64,000 nucleotides of DNA. Source: Clarkia xantiana subsp. parviflora (taxonomy: Eukaryota; Streptophyta; Magnoliopsida; Myrtales; Onagraceae). The notes beneath the pieces are model-generated. The model saw nothing but the letters and a program-made list of their open reading frames with translations, searched no databases and was not told the origin of the DNA. The stretch spans positions 10,066,747 to 10,130,746 of the forward strand of contig JAPTYO010000011.1 in assembly GCA_036873135.1 (NCBI GenBank). Direction: 5' to 3'. Position 1 is the first letter of the stretch; the number at the start of each line of letters is the position of its first letter. This document shows positions 18,697 through 30,237 of the stretch, piece after piece. A program made the position numbers and the translations under genes.

Positions 18697-21109
18697 ATGG
18701 TGACCATATGGTTTTGATACGATGGAATGTTCGATGTTCACGGCGTTGTGGTTAGATATCGCAATGACAAATCGATTTTTTATGAAACTCACAGAGGCAT
18801 TATACTTGATGATGTGATATTGGTGGCTAAGAACCTGACCCGGTGCCGAGCACCAGATGTTGAATTTATTTGGATGTTCGATCAACAATTTTACAAAGTC
18901 ACAGATCAAAGTTATTGGGAGCAGCACTTTTTGGCGATAGGCACCGAGCAAATTGAACTGGTTATCGTGCCAAATTGGGGTGGTACGAAGGTTGAAGACG
19001 ATGACGATTACGAACAAGACGTAATAGTCAATTACGTGCACCCTGATTTCTATGACCTCACATATCAGATGCGCGGTTTAGGGCTATATGGAGGCAATCC
19101 TGAAGGGGAGAGCAGCAATGCGAATGCGGATGACGGTGAATGCAGCAACGCAGAACAGTTTGATACGACTCTACCAGATGTTGTAGAGAGAGACGAGTTG
19201 TATTCATCTGACTCTGGAGCAGAGCCTTACGAGGAGTTGGTGAACCGGGAAAACCGGGATGGAGACTATCAGTTCCCAGAACAGTGGGTCTCAGGTGAAT
19301 GGCAAGAAGGGTTAGAGTGCAGAGAGTTGGAAATACATGCTGCTTCATCTTAAAATACGATAGAGTACTTTAAGAAGGAGAAAAGCTTTCCTAACAAGAA
19401 GAAACTGCAGAAGTATGTTAAAGATTGGCATATCGAGAATTCCCGTCAATATAGGACCCCAAGATCAAGCACAAGTGAAATTCTTTTTAAATGCACGGAT
19501 GAAGATTGCTCGTGGGACCTTCGTGCAACATCAGGGTTTTGCGGAGAGTGGACGATTGTGAGAGTTGGGCCTATGCACACATGTGTTAATCATGAGCCAA
19601 TCAAACATCACAAAAACCTTGACTCTAAGATGATTGAAGATGTGATTTTCCAGATGGTGTAATATAACTTCGGCGTGGAGATAAAAGTATTGCAGAATCT
19701 AGTTAAGGACTCCGATTATCATGAGTATCCAAGTTATCGTAAGGTGTGGTATGCGAAATGTAATGTCATTGAGCACATGTTCGGTACTCATGAATCTGCA
19801 TTTGGGAGACTTCCACAACATTTACAGGCCATCCAGCATTTCAATCCTGGATCTGTTTTCGATTTTCAGTTTAGAAACCCCGTTATTGGGCAGATTGCGA
19901 TGTTTGATAAATGCTTTTGGGCTTTCGCTCCTTCAATTCACGGGTTTCAGCACTGTCGACCGTTGATCAGCACTGACGAAACACATCTCTATGGAAAGTA
20001 CACAGGAAAATTTCTTCTTGCCGTTGCATACGATGCTGATGATAAAATTTTCTCGCTGGCGTTTTGTTTGTGTGATAGGGAGAGCACGGATACGTGGACA
20101 TGATTTTTGTCTCATCTAAAGGAGCATGTGACTAAGAACCGTCTTTTCTGCATCATTTCTGACCGTCACGCCGGTATATTGCGTGCTCTCAGCGAATTGT
20201 ATCCATATCCGCACGCACACAGGTCTTGTGCCCGATATCTTGCAAGCAACTTCAACACTCATTTCAAGAATAAACAGCTAAAAGAGAGATTCTCGAAGAT
20301 GATTTATGAGGTAAACAAGCAGAAGTTCCGGGATGACGTTTCAATGTGGATGGTTGCTAGTGGTGCCAAGTACGCAGGTTTCATAAACCGTTGTGGTGAC
20401 TTCAAAGTTTGGTCATTAGCTTTCGATGGAGGTTTGAGGTATGGCGTAATGAAGACAAATCATTCGGAGTGTTTCAATAATGTCCTAAAAGATGCTCGCC
20501 TGTTACCGGTTACCGCAGTAGTCGATGAGACGTTCTCGAAGATGGTCACTTATTGGGTTGAAAGGAAGAACAAAACAGAAAAAGAGGTGAATGCGAAGCA
20601 TAAGTTTTCTCTGAAAATGCGAGTGCACCTTACTAAGGTTGCGGATGATGCGAAGGTATGTAGGGTTAGAACTTATCGGCATGGCGAAGTTTACTATGTT
20701 TCGGCTCCTGGATTAGATTATGACTACACCGTCAACTTGACTGATAGGGATTGTGACTGCAACCGATGGAGAGTATTTGACCTACCATGTTGTCACGCTG
20801 TTGCAGCCATCAGTCATTCTAATAGGCGTGTTCGTGATTTTGTTAGTCCATTATTCACCAACAAAGCGTGTATTGATACTTATAGCCTGTCGTTCCAAAC
20901 ATTGCGTCGGAAATCCGATTGGCCAACATGGGAAAGGCCATCGGTAATTGCTGATCCAAAGATGATGATTGTTGTTAGGGGTCAAAAAAAAAAAAAGAAT
21001 TCGCAATGAAATGGACACAAGCAAAGAACCCAAGAGGAGTAGATGCACTAGATTTCGTCAAGAAGGTCACAACGCAAGAAGTTGTAAAACTCAGCCCCAT
21101 GAGGAGTAG
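18697..21109 (+). pseudogene. Mutator-like (MULE) transposase, four in-frame stops and one frameshift
   Basis: One frame runs from ATG 18697 to 21009 with no indel but four stops: TGA 18715, TAA 19351, TAA 19660 and TGA 20101. The MuDR DNA-binding domain (19400-19600; FPNKKKLQKYVKDWHIENSR, then CTDEDCSW and MHTC) precedes the MULE DDE domain: STDETHLYGKYTGKFLLAVA (first Asp, about 19975), IISDRHAGI (second Asp, about 20160) and NHSECFNN (Glu, about 20465). The SWIM zinc finger is CDCNRWRVFDLPCCHAVAA (20755-20812). A 1-base slip in the A13 run at 20983-20995 separates the C-terminal KKRIRNEMD and zinc knuckle (CTRFRQEGHNARSC, second Cys lost; end TAG 21107). Length is about 800 aa, usual for the family. 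All catalytic residues remain. Dead as read, but recently so. Confidence 0.92.
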
Positions 21110-21195
21110 TATTCGTTGTATTAGTTTTATTTAGTACTAATTGTAACTGAACTGTTTGCGACTTTCTATTTATATGTTCATGATGTATGTATTAT

Positions 21196-21241
<46 letters not shown>

Positions 21242-21514
21242 CAGATTTTTCTAAACAGTTTAAAAAAGTGATGTTTTTTCAAATCATGCTTGTTAGGTAC
21301 CCCGAAATCAATTTTTTTGGAAAAATCCAAAAAATTCGACATACTAAAAAAATATGAAAATTTTTATATAGTTTCCAAACATGTATTTAAGACTGACACT
21401 TAAGTTTCACGACATTTAGACAAGTAAAGAATTTTATATCGCATGTTAAAAATCGACGCCTAACCGCGCCTCGACCGGACGTTCCTACTCCCACTGGGAT
21501 CTTGATGAGATGGG
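21110..21514. other. MULE 3' flank with T45 run, no gene
   Basis: A run of 45 T lies at 21197-21241, followed by AT-rich sequence. The MULE right terminus must be in or beyond here, but I could not find a TIR pair with the left side. The 21480-21514 segment abuts a copia LTR. Confidence 0.5.
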
Positions 21515-22076
21515 TGTTGGATTACGGGGACGTAATACTACGGAATGCTATACGTGTACTAGCAAGAAATCTAATCTACGCAGCGGAATTAGTACACATA
21601 CCTTTTAGCTTTCCTGCCCAAGAACGATGTGGAGGGAGTTCTGATCCTCCGGTCAGAACCACGTGCAAGTTCTTCGTTAGAAGAAATCCCACGCGATGTA
21701 GCTCCACAACAAGACCTCTGATCGATTCTTCAACGGAGATGGAACCTCAGACCAGATGTGATGGTGTCGAAATTTAACTAAGGGAAACAAGTGTTCTCAA
21801 TGGAGATCCTTGTTATTATTAATGAGTGAATAAACCCTTAGCAGACACCCCTATATATAGTATTGGTGGAGTTGCCAAAAGGCAACTCCAACCAATGTGG
21901 TATAAAGGGGGCGGTCGAACCATGCATGTTAAGGGGGAGGCCCATTTTGGGCCTCCCTTGTCAATTACTAATTGGGTTTGGCCCAATTAGCCCAAATTGA
22001 CAATTACCTAATTAACTTAGGTAATTCCCTTAATTAACGGGCTCTTATTACGGCGCCACGTCACCATATGCTAACA
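21515..22076 (-). repeat. copia element G, 3' LTR (562 bp)
   Basis: On the minus strand the LTR starts TGTTAGCATATGGTGACG at 22076 and ends CCCGTAATCCAACA at 21515. It is preceded (minus sense) by the polypurine tract GAGTGGGAGC, so it is a 3' LTR. The U3 holds the palindrome AGGCCCATTTTGGGCCT (about 21940), a hairpin GGAGTTGCC-AAAA-GGCAACTCC (21868-21889) and a TATA box (21851-21860). It is very close to the plus-strand LTR at 29675-30237. Confidence 0.9.
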
Positions 22077-23209
22077 GCTCCCACTCACCGGAATGGGAGG
22101 GTGCTCGTTAATCTATACGGTTACGCAATAGTATCAACATCTCAGTCTTCAGTCTTCGTCTCCGTCTCCGAATAGTTCATACGAGGCTTGCCGTGCGACC
22201 GGCGGATACAACGAGCATCGTGCTACTCATCTGTTAGGAGTATTGTAGCTCCCGCAGAACGTTGATTCTCTTTCATGAACCAAACCTGTTTGAAATAAAA
22301 CTATGTACCGCATTGTATCCTTGGTCAACTGTTAATTCTCCAATTGCCCAGTTTTCCACAAAGGAATACTTCTCCAGGGCATCCGTACAAGTGTTCACAA
22401 CCTTCAACTAATATCCGGTTGGCGGCCACCTAGTGTACACGAGATTCGGTGAATTAAAGGTGAACTTGACCATCGCCATCGCTTATACCCTTAGTCTGAC
22501 TCAACCGGTTTCCAAGACGTGGTCACTTGGCCGTTTTCTTTGGCACTACGCTCGTACGCCGGGAAGCGAGCATTGAGCCAGACCTTAGGTATAAGTTCTG
22601 AGTCCATGATGATACTTTGGATGCATCTTCATAAGACATCCGGGATCAATCACACGCTCTAGGTGAAGAAGTATGCGCCCTTTGAATCACAAGGATTCTA
22701 GCTAGCACAACCGAGCATGACCCCGTGGTCGTATATGGCACACGCAGTATGAAGTACGCGTCGATAGCACACCTGGTAAAGCCAGGGATGGGATATGTCA
22801 ATAATGCTATCGCAGAATCTCTCATCTGGCCTTGAATGTGATATAGTGATGGATAAAGTCCAACTCGGCGATTTACAAAACGAAGATTAAGTCATGCTGT
22901 TAAGCGTGACAATGTTATCATTTTACTTAATCAGATTTACCCCCCTGATTCTTAGCCAATCTTGTTATGGTAGAGGTCCCTCTCTCCTTACAAGATGACC
23001 TTGCCTGTGTGACGAGGCAAGGTTCACATTCGACATAATTTTTGTGGAAGAATTTGACTTCTTCCTACGAATTAGTTTATAGACCGTAAAATCCGATGTT
23101 GTTAATCATTATGACGTCGATAAATCATAAAATCAAATTGAAATTCTTTTATTCAATTGAAAAATAATTTCAAATGTCAAAATGTTATCACTTTTACAAT
23201 CCACACAGC
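22077..23209 (-). other. copia G 3' untranslated block (conserved in all copies)
   Basis: About 1.1 kb between the RNase H stop and the polypurine tract. It has no sense ORF but is clearly homologous to the matching blocks of H, F, A, B and C, including the stretch carrying an antisense open frame (about 22515-22660) found in several copies. Confidence 0.75.
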
Positions 23210-24470
23210 TTAAGCCCTACGTAATACAAGCAGGTTTACGTGCTTTTCAAAAATCTCCCTACATAACGGCTTAGTTAAAGGGTCTGCGTCCATATTGTCT
23301 GTAGGCAAGTATTCTAAAGCGATTATGTTGTCTTCCAGAACAAATTTAGCATAATTTGTATTTCACATCAATGTGCTTTGTCCTACTATGGTACTTTGGA
23401 TTCTTAACGAACGCAATAGCCGCCTGACTGTCGGAGTACACCTTCACAGGTTTACTCTTCTTGTCGGTGCCAATTAATGCAGTAAGAAGCCTTTTCAGCC
23501 AGACTGCTTCTTGTGCTTTTTGGAGAGGGCAACGAATTCCGATTCTATAGTGGAAAGCGCGACACACGATTTCTTCTTGCTTACCCATGATATGGCAGCA
23601 TTAGCAAGGAGGAAAACTCCTCCTATGGTGGACTTACGATCATCCGGATCGCCACCGTGGTCGGCGTCACTATAACCGGTCAATTCGAGCCGATCGCCCT
23701 CATAGCACAGAACGTAGTCGGCAGTACCTTTCAGATATTTGATGATTCATTTTACGGCCTTTAGATGTTGATAACTAGGATCTGATTGGAATCTTGCTAC
23801 TAGGCCCACAACGTAACAGATGTCTGGCCGAGTACAGAGCATGGCGTACATTAGACTCCCTACCATGCTTAGATACTCTGCATTCTTCATCTGTTCACGC
23901 TCCTGCTGGTTTTTCGGGCCATCACGCTTCGATAGCGCGCACCCGAACACAACCGGCGTATCCACGGGTTTAGCATCCAGCATTCTGAATTTTTTCAACA
24001 GTTTGTTGATATATGATTCCTGAGATAGACATAATCTCCTGGTGGCACGATCTCGGGCAATTTTGATGCCTAAGATGTACGTGGCCTCTCCCATGTCTTT
24101 CATCTCAAATGCTGATGCTAACCAGGACTTTGATTTATTCATAAAACTCACGTCGTTCGCGGCAATGAGTATGTCATCCACGTATAGTGTTATGATGATA
24201 TACTTAGACATGGAGGTCTTGGTGTATACGCAGGGATCCTCGTGAAGATTCACGAATCTGTATCCGACGATTTCCTCGTGGAATCTGCGATACCATTGGA
24301 GAGACGATTGTTTAAGACCGTATATAGATCTTTGGAGTTTGCAAACTCTGCGTTCTTTGCCAGGAGTAATGAAACTCTCCGGCTGCTCCATGTAGATCTC
24401 TTTCTCCAGTTTTACTTGGAGAGGTTTGGTCTTAATGTCCATTTGACGCATGCTCGAGTTCGAGACTTGC
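23210..24470 (-). pseudogene. copia G reverse transcriptase/RNase H, decayed
   Basis: Minus-strand 24451-23747 encodes the RVT_2 core: VCKLQRSIYGLKQSSLQWYR, the catalytic YVDDILIAAND (about 24180), KDMGEATYILGIKIARDR, and SMVGSLMYAM with RPDICYVVGLVARFQSD. A CGA-to-TGA change ends it at VK*II. RNase H follows with SDADHGG (catalytic Asp), CVALSTIESEFVAL (Glu) and VYSDSQAA (Asp), with a frameshift near 23510 and the end at TAA 23210. The enzyme would copy the element RNA into DNA. Several lesions make this copy inactive. Confidence 0.9.
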
Positions 24471-26060
24471 AGTCATGGGCAATGACGGCCCTGACTATGG
24501 TGTAACGCATAGTCGGTGAGTCCGTCTTTATCAAAGTTCACTCCGTGAATTTGGGTATATCCTTTCGCAATTATTCGAGTTTTGCACCACTCGAAATTTC
24601 CACCAGAAGTGAATTATAAGATTTCACTTTCTAGTTCTGTGGTTAACAAGTAAATCAAGTAAAGACTAAAAATGAATTAGTTCTTATTTAGGCAATTTCA
24701 TCCTCCATTGTTTTCCTCTATTCCCTCGTTTTGAGGTCCTTCCTTTGCTTGATGAACCGTTACTGGTTCAAGAACGGATACCAAGATGTGTAACACATCT
24801 TATTTGATGGGACACTTCTCGAGAGAAGTTCGTTGCCTTTGACTATGTCTAGGCACGTTAATCCCATGTTTTAGTCTGATCATTACTCCCACTCGGAATA
24901 ATGCTTCTTATCGGGGCATTACTCCCACTGGGAACAATGGTGGTGGTTGAACTTACTTGGAATATCCACTCGGTCTCGGGTTTTTACCTCCGAGATGTAT
25001 TCCTCGATCACTAGGATCTGGAACCAAGCTGGTTATTCCACTCCCACTAGGAAAAATGGGTAGTTGAAATAGTTCATTATCATGATTATCAGGTCCGACT
25101 TGATTCACATTTTGAAATTTAGTGATGATTATGTGTGAGGGGGAGTGAGCCCTCTCACTGGATTTATTATGAAGACGTTTCCATCATCATTTACCAAATC
25201 AATCACTTATGCTATATCAATTCTCCCACTCGAAGTAAGTGGGACCTGAGAATCTCCATCAACCATCTGTTAACTCAATCAGTACTAGCTTGTTTCGTTC
25301 TGCAAAGCGTTGGAAATTCATCCTCAAACCTTTATAATGTGTCATGTTTATCCACGAAACCATTGTTCCAAGCTAATTTTTAAACTCATATTCTTCGCGA
25401 GTAGTGCGAACTCTTAATGAATACTCGTTTTAATGCGCAAATTAATGCGTCTTTGTGATAAGGTTTTACCCGAATCATTCATTAGCTTTTATGGTAACGT
25501 GTTAACCGATTTTGTCAGAACATAGTGTTTTACATTAATGTGAGTTAAATTAATCTCATCCCGCAGGAACAATTAATGTGTAACTCTAAAATTATGTAAT
25601 TCTAAGCTATGTTTATTGAAGTGTCTTAATGAATGCTTTTTAACCAAACTCTTCGTTCAAGGCTAAGGGTGGGAGAGTCGTTTTACCGACTACTTCTTTT
25701 TGTTTATTTAACTCATCCATAGATTTATCTATCTTATGGACCATGCATTTAAGCTGTCGCTTTTAATGCCATGGTTGATATTCTAATTAGATTGTAGTAG
25801 CTGGAAGGCTTACATAAAATCTAAGTAGTTATCAATGAGTTATATCTGAAGAATTACAAACGAAAATTCCGCATTCATAAAAATACTTGATCATTAAATT
25901 CGTATTCTAAAATGATGTGTCCTGTCTTTCAATGTGACGTGCGCCTCGTGCATACCCGGTTAAAAACCGTGGTTTTGAGAATCGTTTTAGTCTCCAAATT
26001 TAAAAGAAAGATCGGTTTTAAACATGCACATTATTTGGGATACAAACTATAATGGAGTAC
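24471..26060 (-). other. copia G, degenerate integrase and linker region
   Basis: Homologous, inverted, to 44300-45480 of element A and 53100-54600 of B. It contains the linker between integrase and RT (repeated CTCCCACT on the plus strand at about 24885, 24920, 25040) but no continuous reading frame. The similarity ends near 26060, where the head-to-head junction with element H begins. The 5' part of G is missing. Confidence 0.65.
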
Positions 26061-26169
26061 TTTAACAAATAAGGATGCTTGAGCAATGTGTTGAATAGCG
26101 TGAATAGGATAAAAACGAACGATGATAAATTCAATACTCAATTCAAGTATTAGTAAATACTCGGAAAAT

Positions 26170-26759
26170 AATGTGTTCCACCATGAAACTTATTTTTTAT
26201 GAAAACCAAATTTTGATGTTCATGAACACCATGAAGAATTTGAATTTTTTAAGTAGATTTCATGTGTTTGATCTTTAAGAACTTAAAATTTTTCGAATTT
26301 ACATATTTTTCTAGATCAAAACCGAATTTTTAATGATCAATTTAAGTTTGATGTTCATGATATTCAAGAACACCATGAGTTTTATCAAGAACATGTTTTG
26401 GATTCATGATCAAGTTAGAGTTTGATCTTAAAATTCGACAACTTTTCTAATTTTCTTGTTAGTGCCGAAAATTCCTTGGGGTGTTTTAGGTAAAAATTTT
26501 AATTTTCTTGGCCACCAAGCAATTAAAAAATCGGCACAATCTATAATAGATATAGGTTGCCATTTTTAAATTTTATAAATAGGTAACTATATCTAGAAGT
26601 TGGAAATAAGGATATGTTCTAATATAATATTGTAAAAGATATTAACTATCAATATATATGGATTAAAATAAGGTTAATATATATATTGATAGATTTAGTT
26701 ACTATTAAACAATTAAGAAGATATATTGTCTACATATTTTAATCCCTAAGAGATATATT

Positions 26760-26799
<40 letters not shown>

Positions 26800-28383
26800 T
26801 ATTAATATATATATATATATATATATTTATATTGTTGATTGACTTATATCTTAAAGATAGAATATTGACAATATTTATATATATATAAATATATATATAA
26901 GTATCGAATATATATATATATAATTCGACCAAAATTGTATATTAATATATATTTATATTGTTGATTGATTTACATCTCAAAGATAGAATTTTGACAATAT
27001 TTAAATAAATATATACACATATGCCGAATTTTTATATATATATATATATAAGCATTATTGGAAATTATTTTATATAATTAATAATTATTGATGGCTAAGT
27101 TAAGTTTTATGGTGGATTTTGAAACCCTACTTAGCCTATAGAACTATTTCGGCCGAACCTTAGGGTCCATGGGCCGGTGCAATTGCTAAACCGGATCGGG
27201 ATAAACCTATCCGGGTTTTCTTAATCGGGTCGGGTCGGACCATAGTAACTAAATTGAACCTAACCGGTTTTGAGTGATAAACCGAACCACTATCTTATTT
27301 TATTGAACCGTTTCGGACCAAACAGGAATTTTTAAAAAACAGACCGAGTTTAACCAGATTTTAAAATTTGGACTGAACGTCTTTAAAATTTTCGAAAATT
27401 TTAAATTGTTCAATAAAATAGGATGTCAAATTTTAAATCTAAAATGTTTTTGAACTTTAAAATTAGCCTAAACAGTGCTCTTAGGGTTTGTGTTTTAATA
27501 CACGGTTTCAATCAAAACCATAATGCCTGGTTTCGATTATGGGGATGGATCTCGGACTTACATGTTTTTGGGACTGCATTAAATTAGTGGGCTGATTTGC
27601 AATTGTTTACTTTCTGCATCATATATTTTGATATAATTAAAACTGTCATCTTGACTTAGTCAAGCTAGCTGGATATTATATTGCGAGCATTGAGCTCTGG
27701 GATTTAAATATATGGTTTGCGCAATAGGATAGACATGCTATGCTGATTGAAAGTGCCTAGAATCCATGTCTAGAAATTCGCATGATTGATTGTAAGCATG
27801 AATTGCAAAACAGCCCCTAATATTTTCAAAGTGTTTTATAAAACCGAAAATTTCAGTCGCCAATTATGCATGATGTGTGCGGATATTGCATGTTTTGATG
27901 CGTATGCTAGGATGTTCGCAATAGAACGCATGTGATAATTTACTTTACGTAGAATTATGTATGCTAGGAACATTAGACGCATGACGCGTAAGCATGTTGT
28001 GTTCGATATTTATGGCATGGTATGATGATTTGCTAGATGTAGTATAATTAGAAATATGCATGCGTAAATTATCGGATAATTTTACAAAATCATAAGGGCC
28101 TTGGGAAAGCCAAGATTGGGTATGCTTATTTGAAAATTCCCGTTCCGGTAATTTGCAATAGAATAACCGTTTTCAAAAGACTGATCTATTAGATTGAAAA
28201 CAACAACAGTGTGAATTCTTTCACGACACCCCCTTCCTCGGTTTACTGAAGGTTGGTTTGGTTTAGGGACTGAAGAATCAGTATTCGTCGTATTCCATCA
28301 TAATAGATAATCCGATGTTTGCAATTCTGTCAAAATGTTGTTCTCTTCCTAAACTTTGCATGATTGTCAATGTGTTAATATAG
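26170..28383 (+). other. copia H leader (5' untranslated), 5' LTR absent
   Basis: Aligns along its length with the leader of element A (40440-42476): GATGTTCATGAACACC, TTCATGATCAAGTTAG, a TA-rich zone (26760-27050), an ACCGG/CCGGGT-rich zone (27170-27330) and a conserved pre-gag block (TTTCACGACAC, TCGGTTTACTG, GATAATCCGATGTTTGCAAT). The 5' LTR and primer-binding site are not present; the leader begins at the junction with G. Confidence 0.75.
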
Positions 28384-28766
28384 ATGGCTGCAACTAGCAA
28401 TGTCATTTCCCAGTTGAACAAGGGAATAAAATTGAATAGCGGTAATTATAAATATGAAATAAACGAGTTAAGATGATAATCTCTGAAATAAGAGGTTTGG
28501 AGCATTTGACCACAAAACGAACTAGGCCTGAGGGAGACCTCACAGATGAGCAAAATACGTTCTATGATGAATGGGATGTCAAGTATCCTGATGTTCGTTC
28601 TACCTTGCTCTCTATGCTGGAAGACGAGATTCTCTATAGGTTTGACCATTTGGGGACTGCCAAGGACCTATGGGATGGTCTTAAGGCAACAATTGGTGTC
28701 TACACCATTGCCCAAAAGAGAGCGTTAAACATCGCTCTTGACACCTATAAGAAGAATCCCAAGCAT
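28384..28766 (+). pseudogene. copia H gag N-terminal fragment (type I gag)
   Basis: ATG at 28384 opens MAATSNVISQLNKGIKLNS. A frameshift near 28450 is needed to reach MIISEIRGLEHLTTK, LTDEQNTFYDEWDVK, HLGTAKDLWDGLKA and YTIAQKRALNIALDTYK, a UBN2-type copia capsid region closely matching the gag of element C. At 28766 the frame runs straight into the 3' untranslated block (AAGGAGAGAGGGACC), so the rest of gag and all of pol are deleted. Confidence 0.85.
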
Positions 28767-29674
28767 AAGGAGAGAGGGACCTCTACCATAAAAAGATTGG
28801 CTAAGAATCAGGGGGGGTAAACCTGATTAAGCAAAACGATAACATTGTCACGCTTAACAGCATGACTTAATCTTCGTTTTGTAAATCGCCGAGTTGGACT
28901 TTGTCCATCACTATATCTCATTCAAGGCCAGATGAGAGATTATGCGATATCATTATTGACATATCCCATCCCTGGCTTTACCAAGTGTGCTATCGACGCG
29001 TGCTTCATACTGTGCGTGCCATATACGACCACGGGGTCATGCTCGGTTGTGCTAGCTAGAATCCTTGTGATTCAAAGGGCACATACTTCTTCACCTTGAG
29101 CGTGTGATTGATCCCGGATGTCTTATAAAGAGGCATCCAAAGTATCCTCATGGACTCAGAACTTATACCTAAGGTTTGGCTAAATGCTCGCTTCCTGGCG
29201 TACGAGCGTAGTGCCAAAGAAAACGGCCAAGTGACCACGTCTTGGAAACCGGTTGAGTCAGACTAAGGTTATAAGCGATGGGGATGGTCAAGTTCACCTT
29301 TAATTCACCAACTCTCGTGTTCACTAGGTGGCCACCAACCAGACATTAGTTGAAGGTTGTGAACACCTGTACGGATGCCTTGGAGAAGTATTCCTTTGTG
29401 GAAAACTGGGAAATTGGAGAACTAACAGTTGACCAAGGATACAGTGCGGTACATAGTTTTATTTCAAACAGGTTTGGTTCATGAAAGGGAATCAACGTTC
29501 TGCGGGCGCTGCAATACTCCTAACAGATGAGTAGCACGATGCCCGTCGTATCCGCCGGTCGCACGGCAAGCCTCGTATGAACTATTAGGAGACGGAGACT
29601 GAAGACTGAGATGTTGATACTATTGCGTAACCGTATAGATTAACGAGCACCCTCCCATTCCGACGAGTGGGAGC
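28767..29674 (+). other. copia H 3' untranslated block and polypurine tract
   Basis: Matches the inverted block in G almost base for base (plus-strand 22077 to about 22990). It ends in GAGTGGGAGC, the polypurine tract, at 29665-29674. An antisense open frame lies at 29238-29056. Confidence 0.8.
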
Positions 29675-30237
29675 TGTTAGCATATGGTAACGTGGCGCCG
29701 TAATAGGAGCCCGTTAATTAAGGGAATTACCTAAGTTAATTAGGTAATTGTCAATCTGGGCTAATTGGGCCAAATCCAATTAGTAATTGACAAGGGAGGC
29801 CCAAAATTGGGCCTCCTCCTTATACATGCAATTCGGCCGGCCACCCTATACCACATTGGTTGGAGTTGCCTTTTGGCAACTCCACCTATACTATTTATAG
29901 AGATGTCTGCTAAGGGTTTATTCACTCATTCATAATAACAAGGATCTCCATTGAGAACACTTGTTTCCCTTAGTATAAAATTCGGCACCATCACATCTGG
30001 TCTGTGGTACCATCTCCGTTGAAGAATCGATCAGAGGTCTTGTTGTGGAGCTACATCGCGTGGGACTTCTTCTAACAAAGAACTTGCACGTGGTTCCGAC
30101 CGGAGGATCAGAACTCCCTCCACTTCGTTCTTGGGCAGGAAAGCTAAAAGGTATGTGTACTTATTACGTTGCGTAGATTAGATTTCTTGCTAGTACACGT
30201 TTAGCATTCCGTAGTATTACGTCCCCGTAATCCAACA
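29675..30237 (+). repeat. copia H 3' LTR (563 bp)
   Basis: TGTTAGCATATGGTAACGTGG ... CCCGTAATCCAACA. Palindrome GGAGGCCCAAAATTGGGCCTCC at 29795-29816, hairpin GGAGTTGCC-TTTT-GGCAACTCC at 29872-29893, and TATA-like CTATTTATAG after it. Nearly identical to the G LTR but inverted. Confidence 0.9.
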
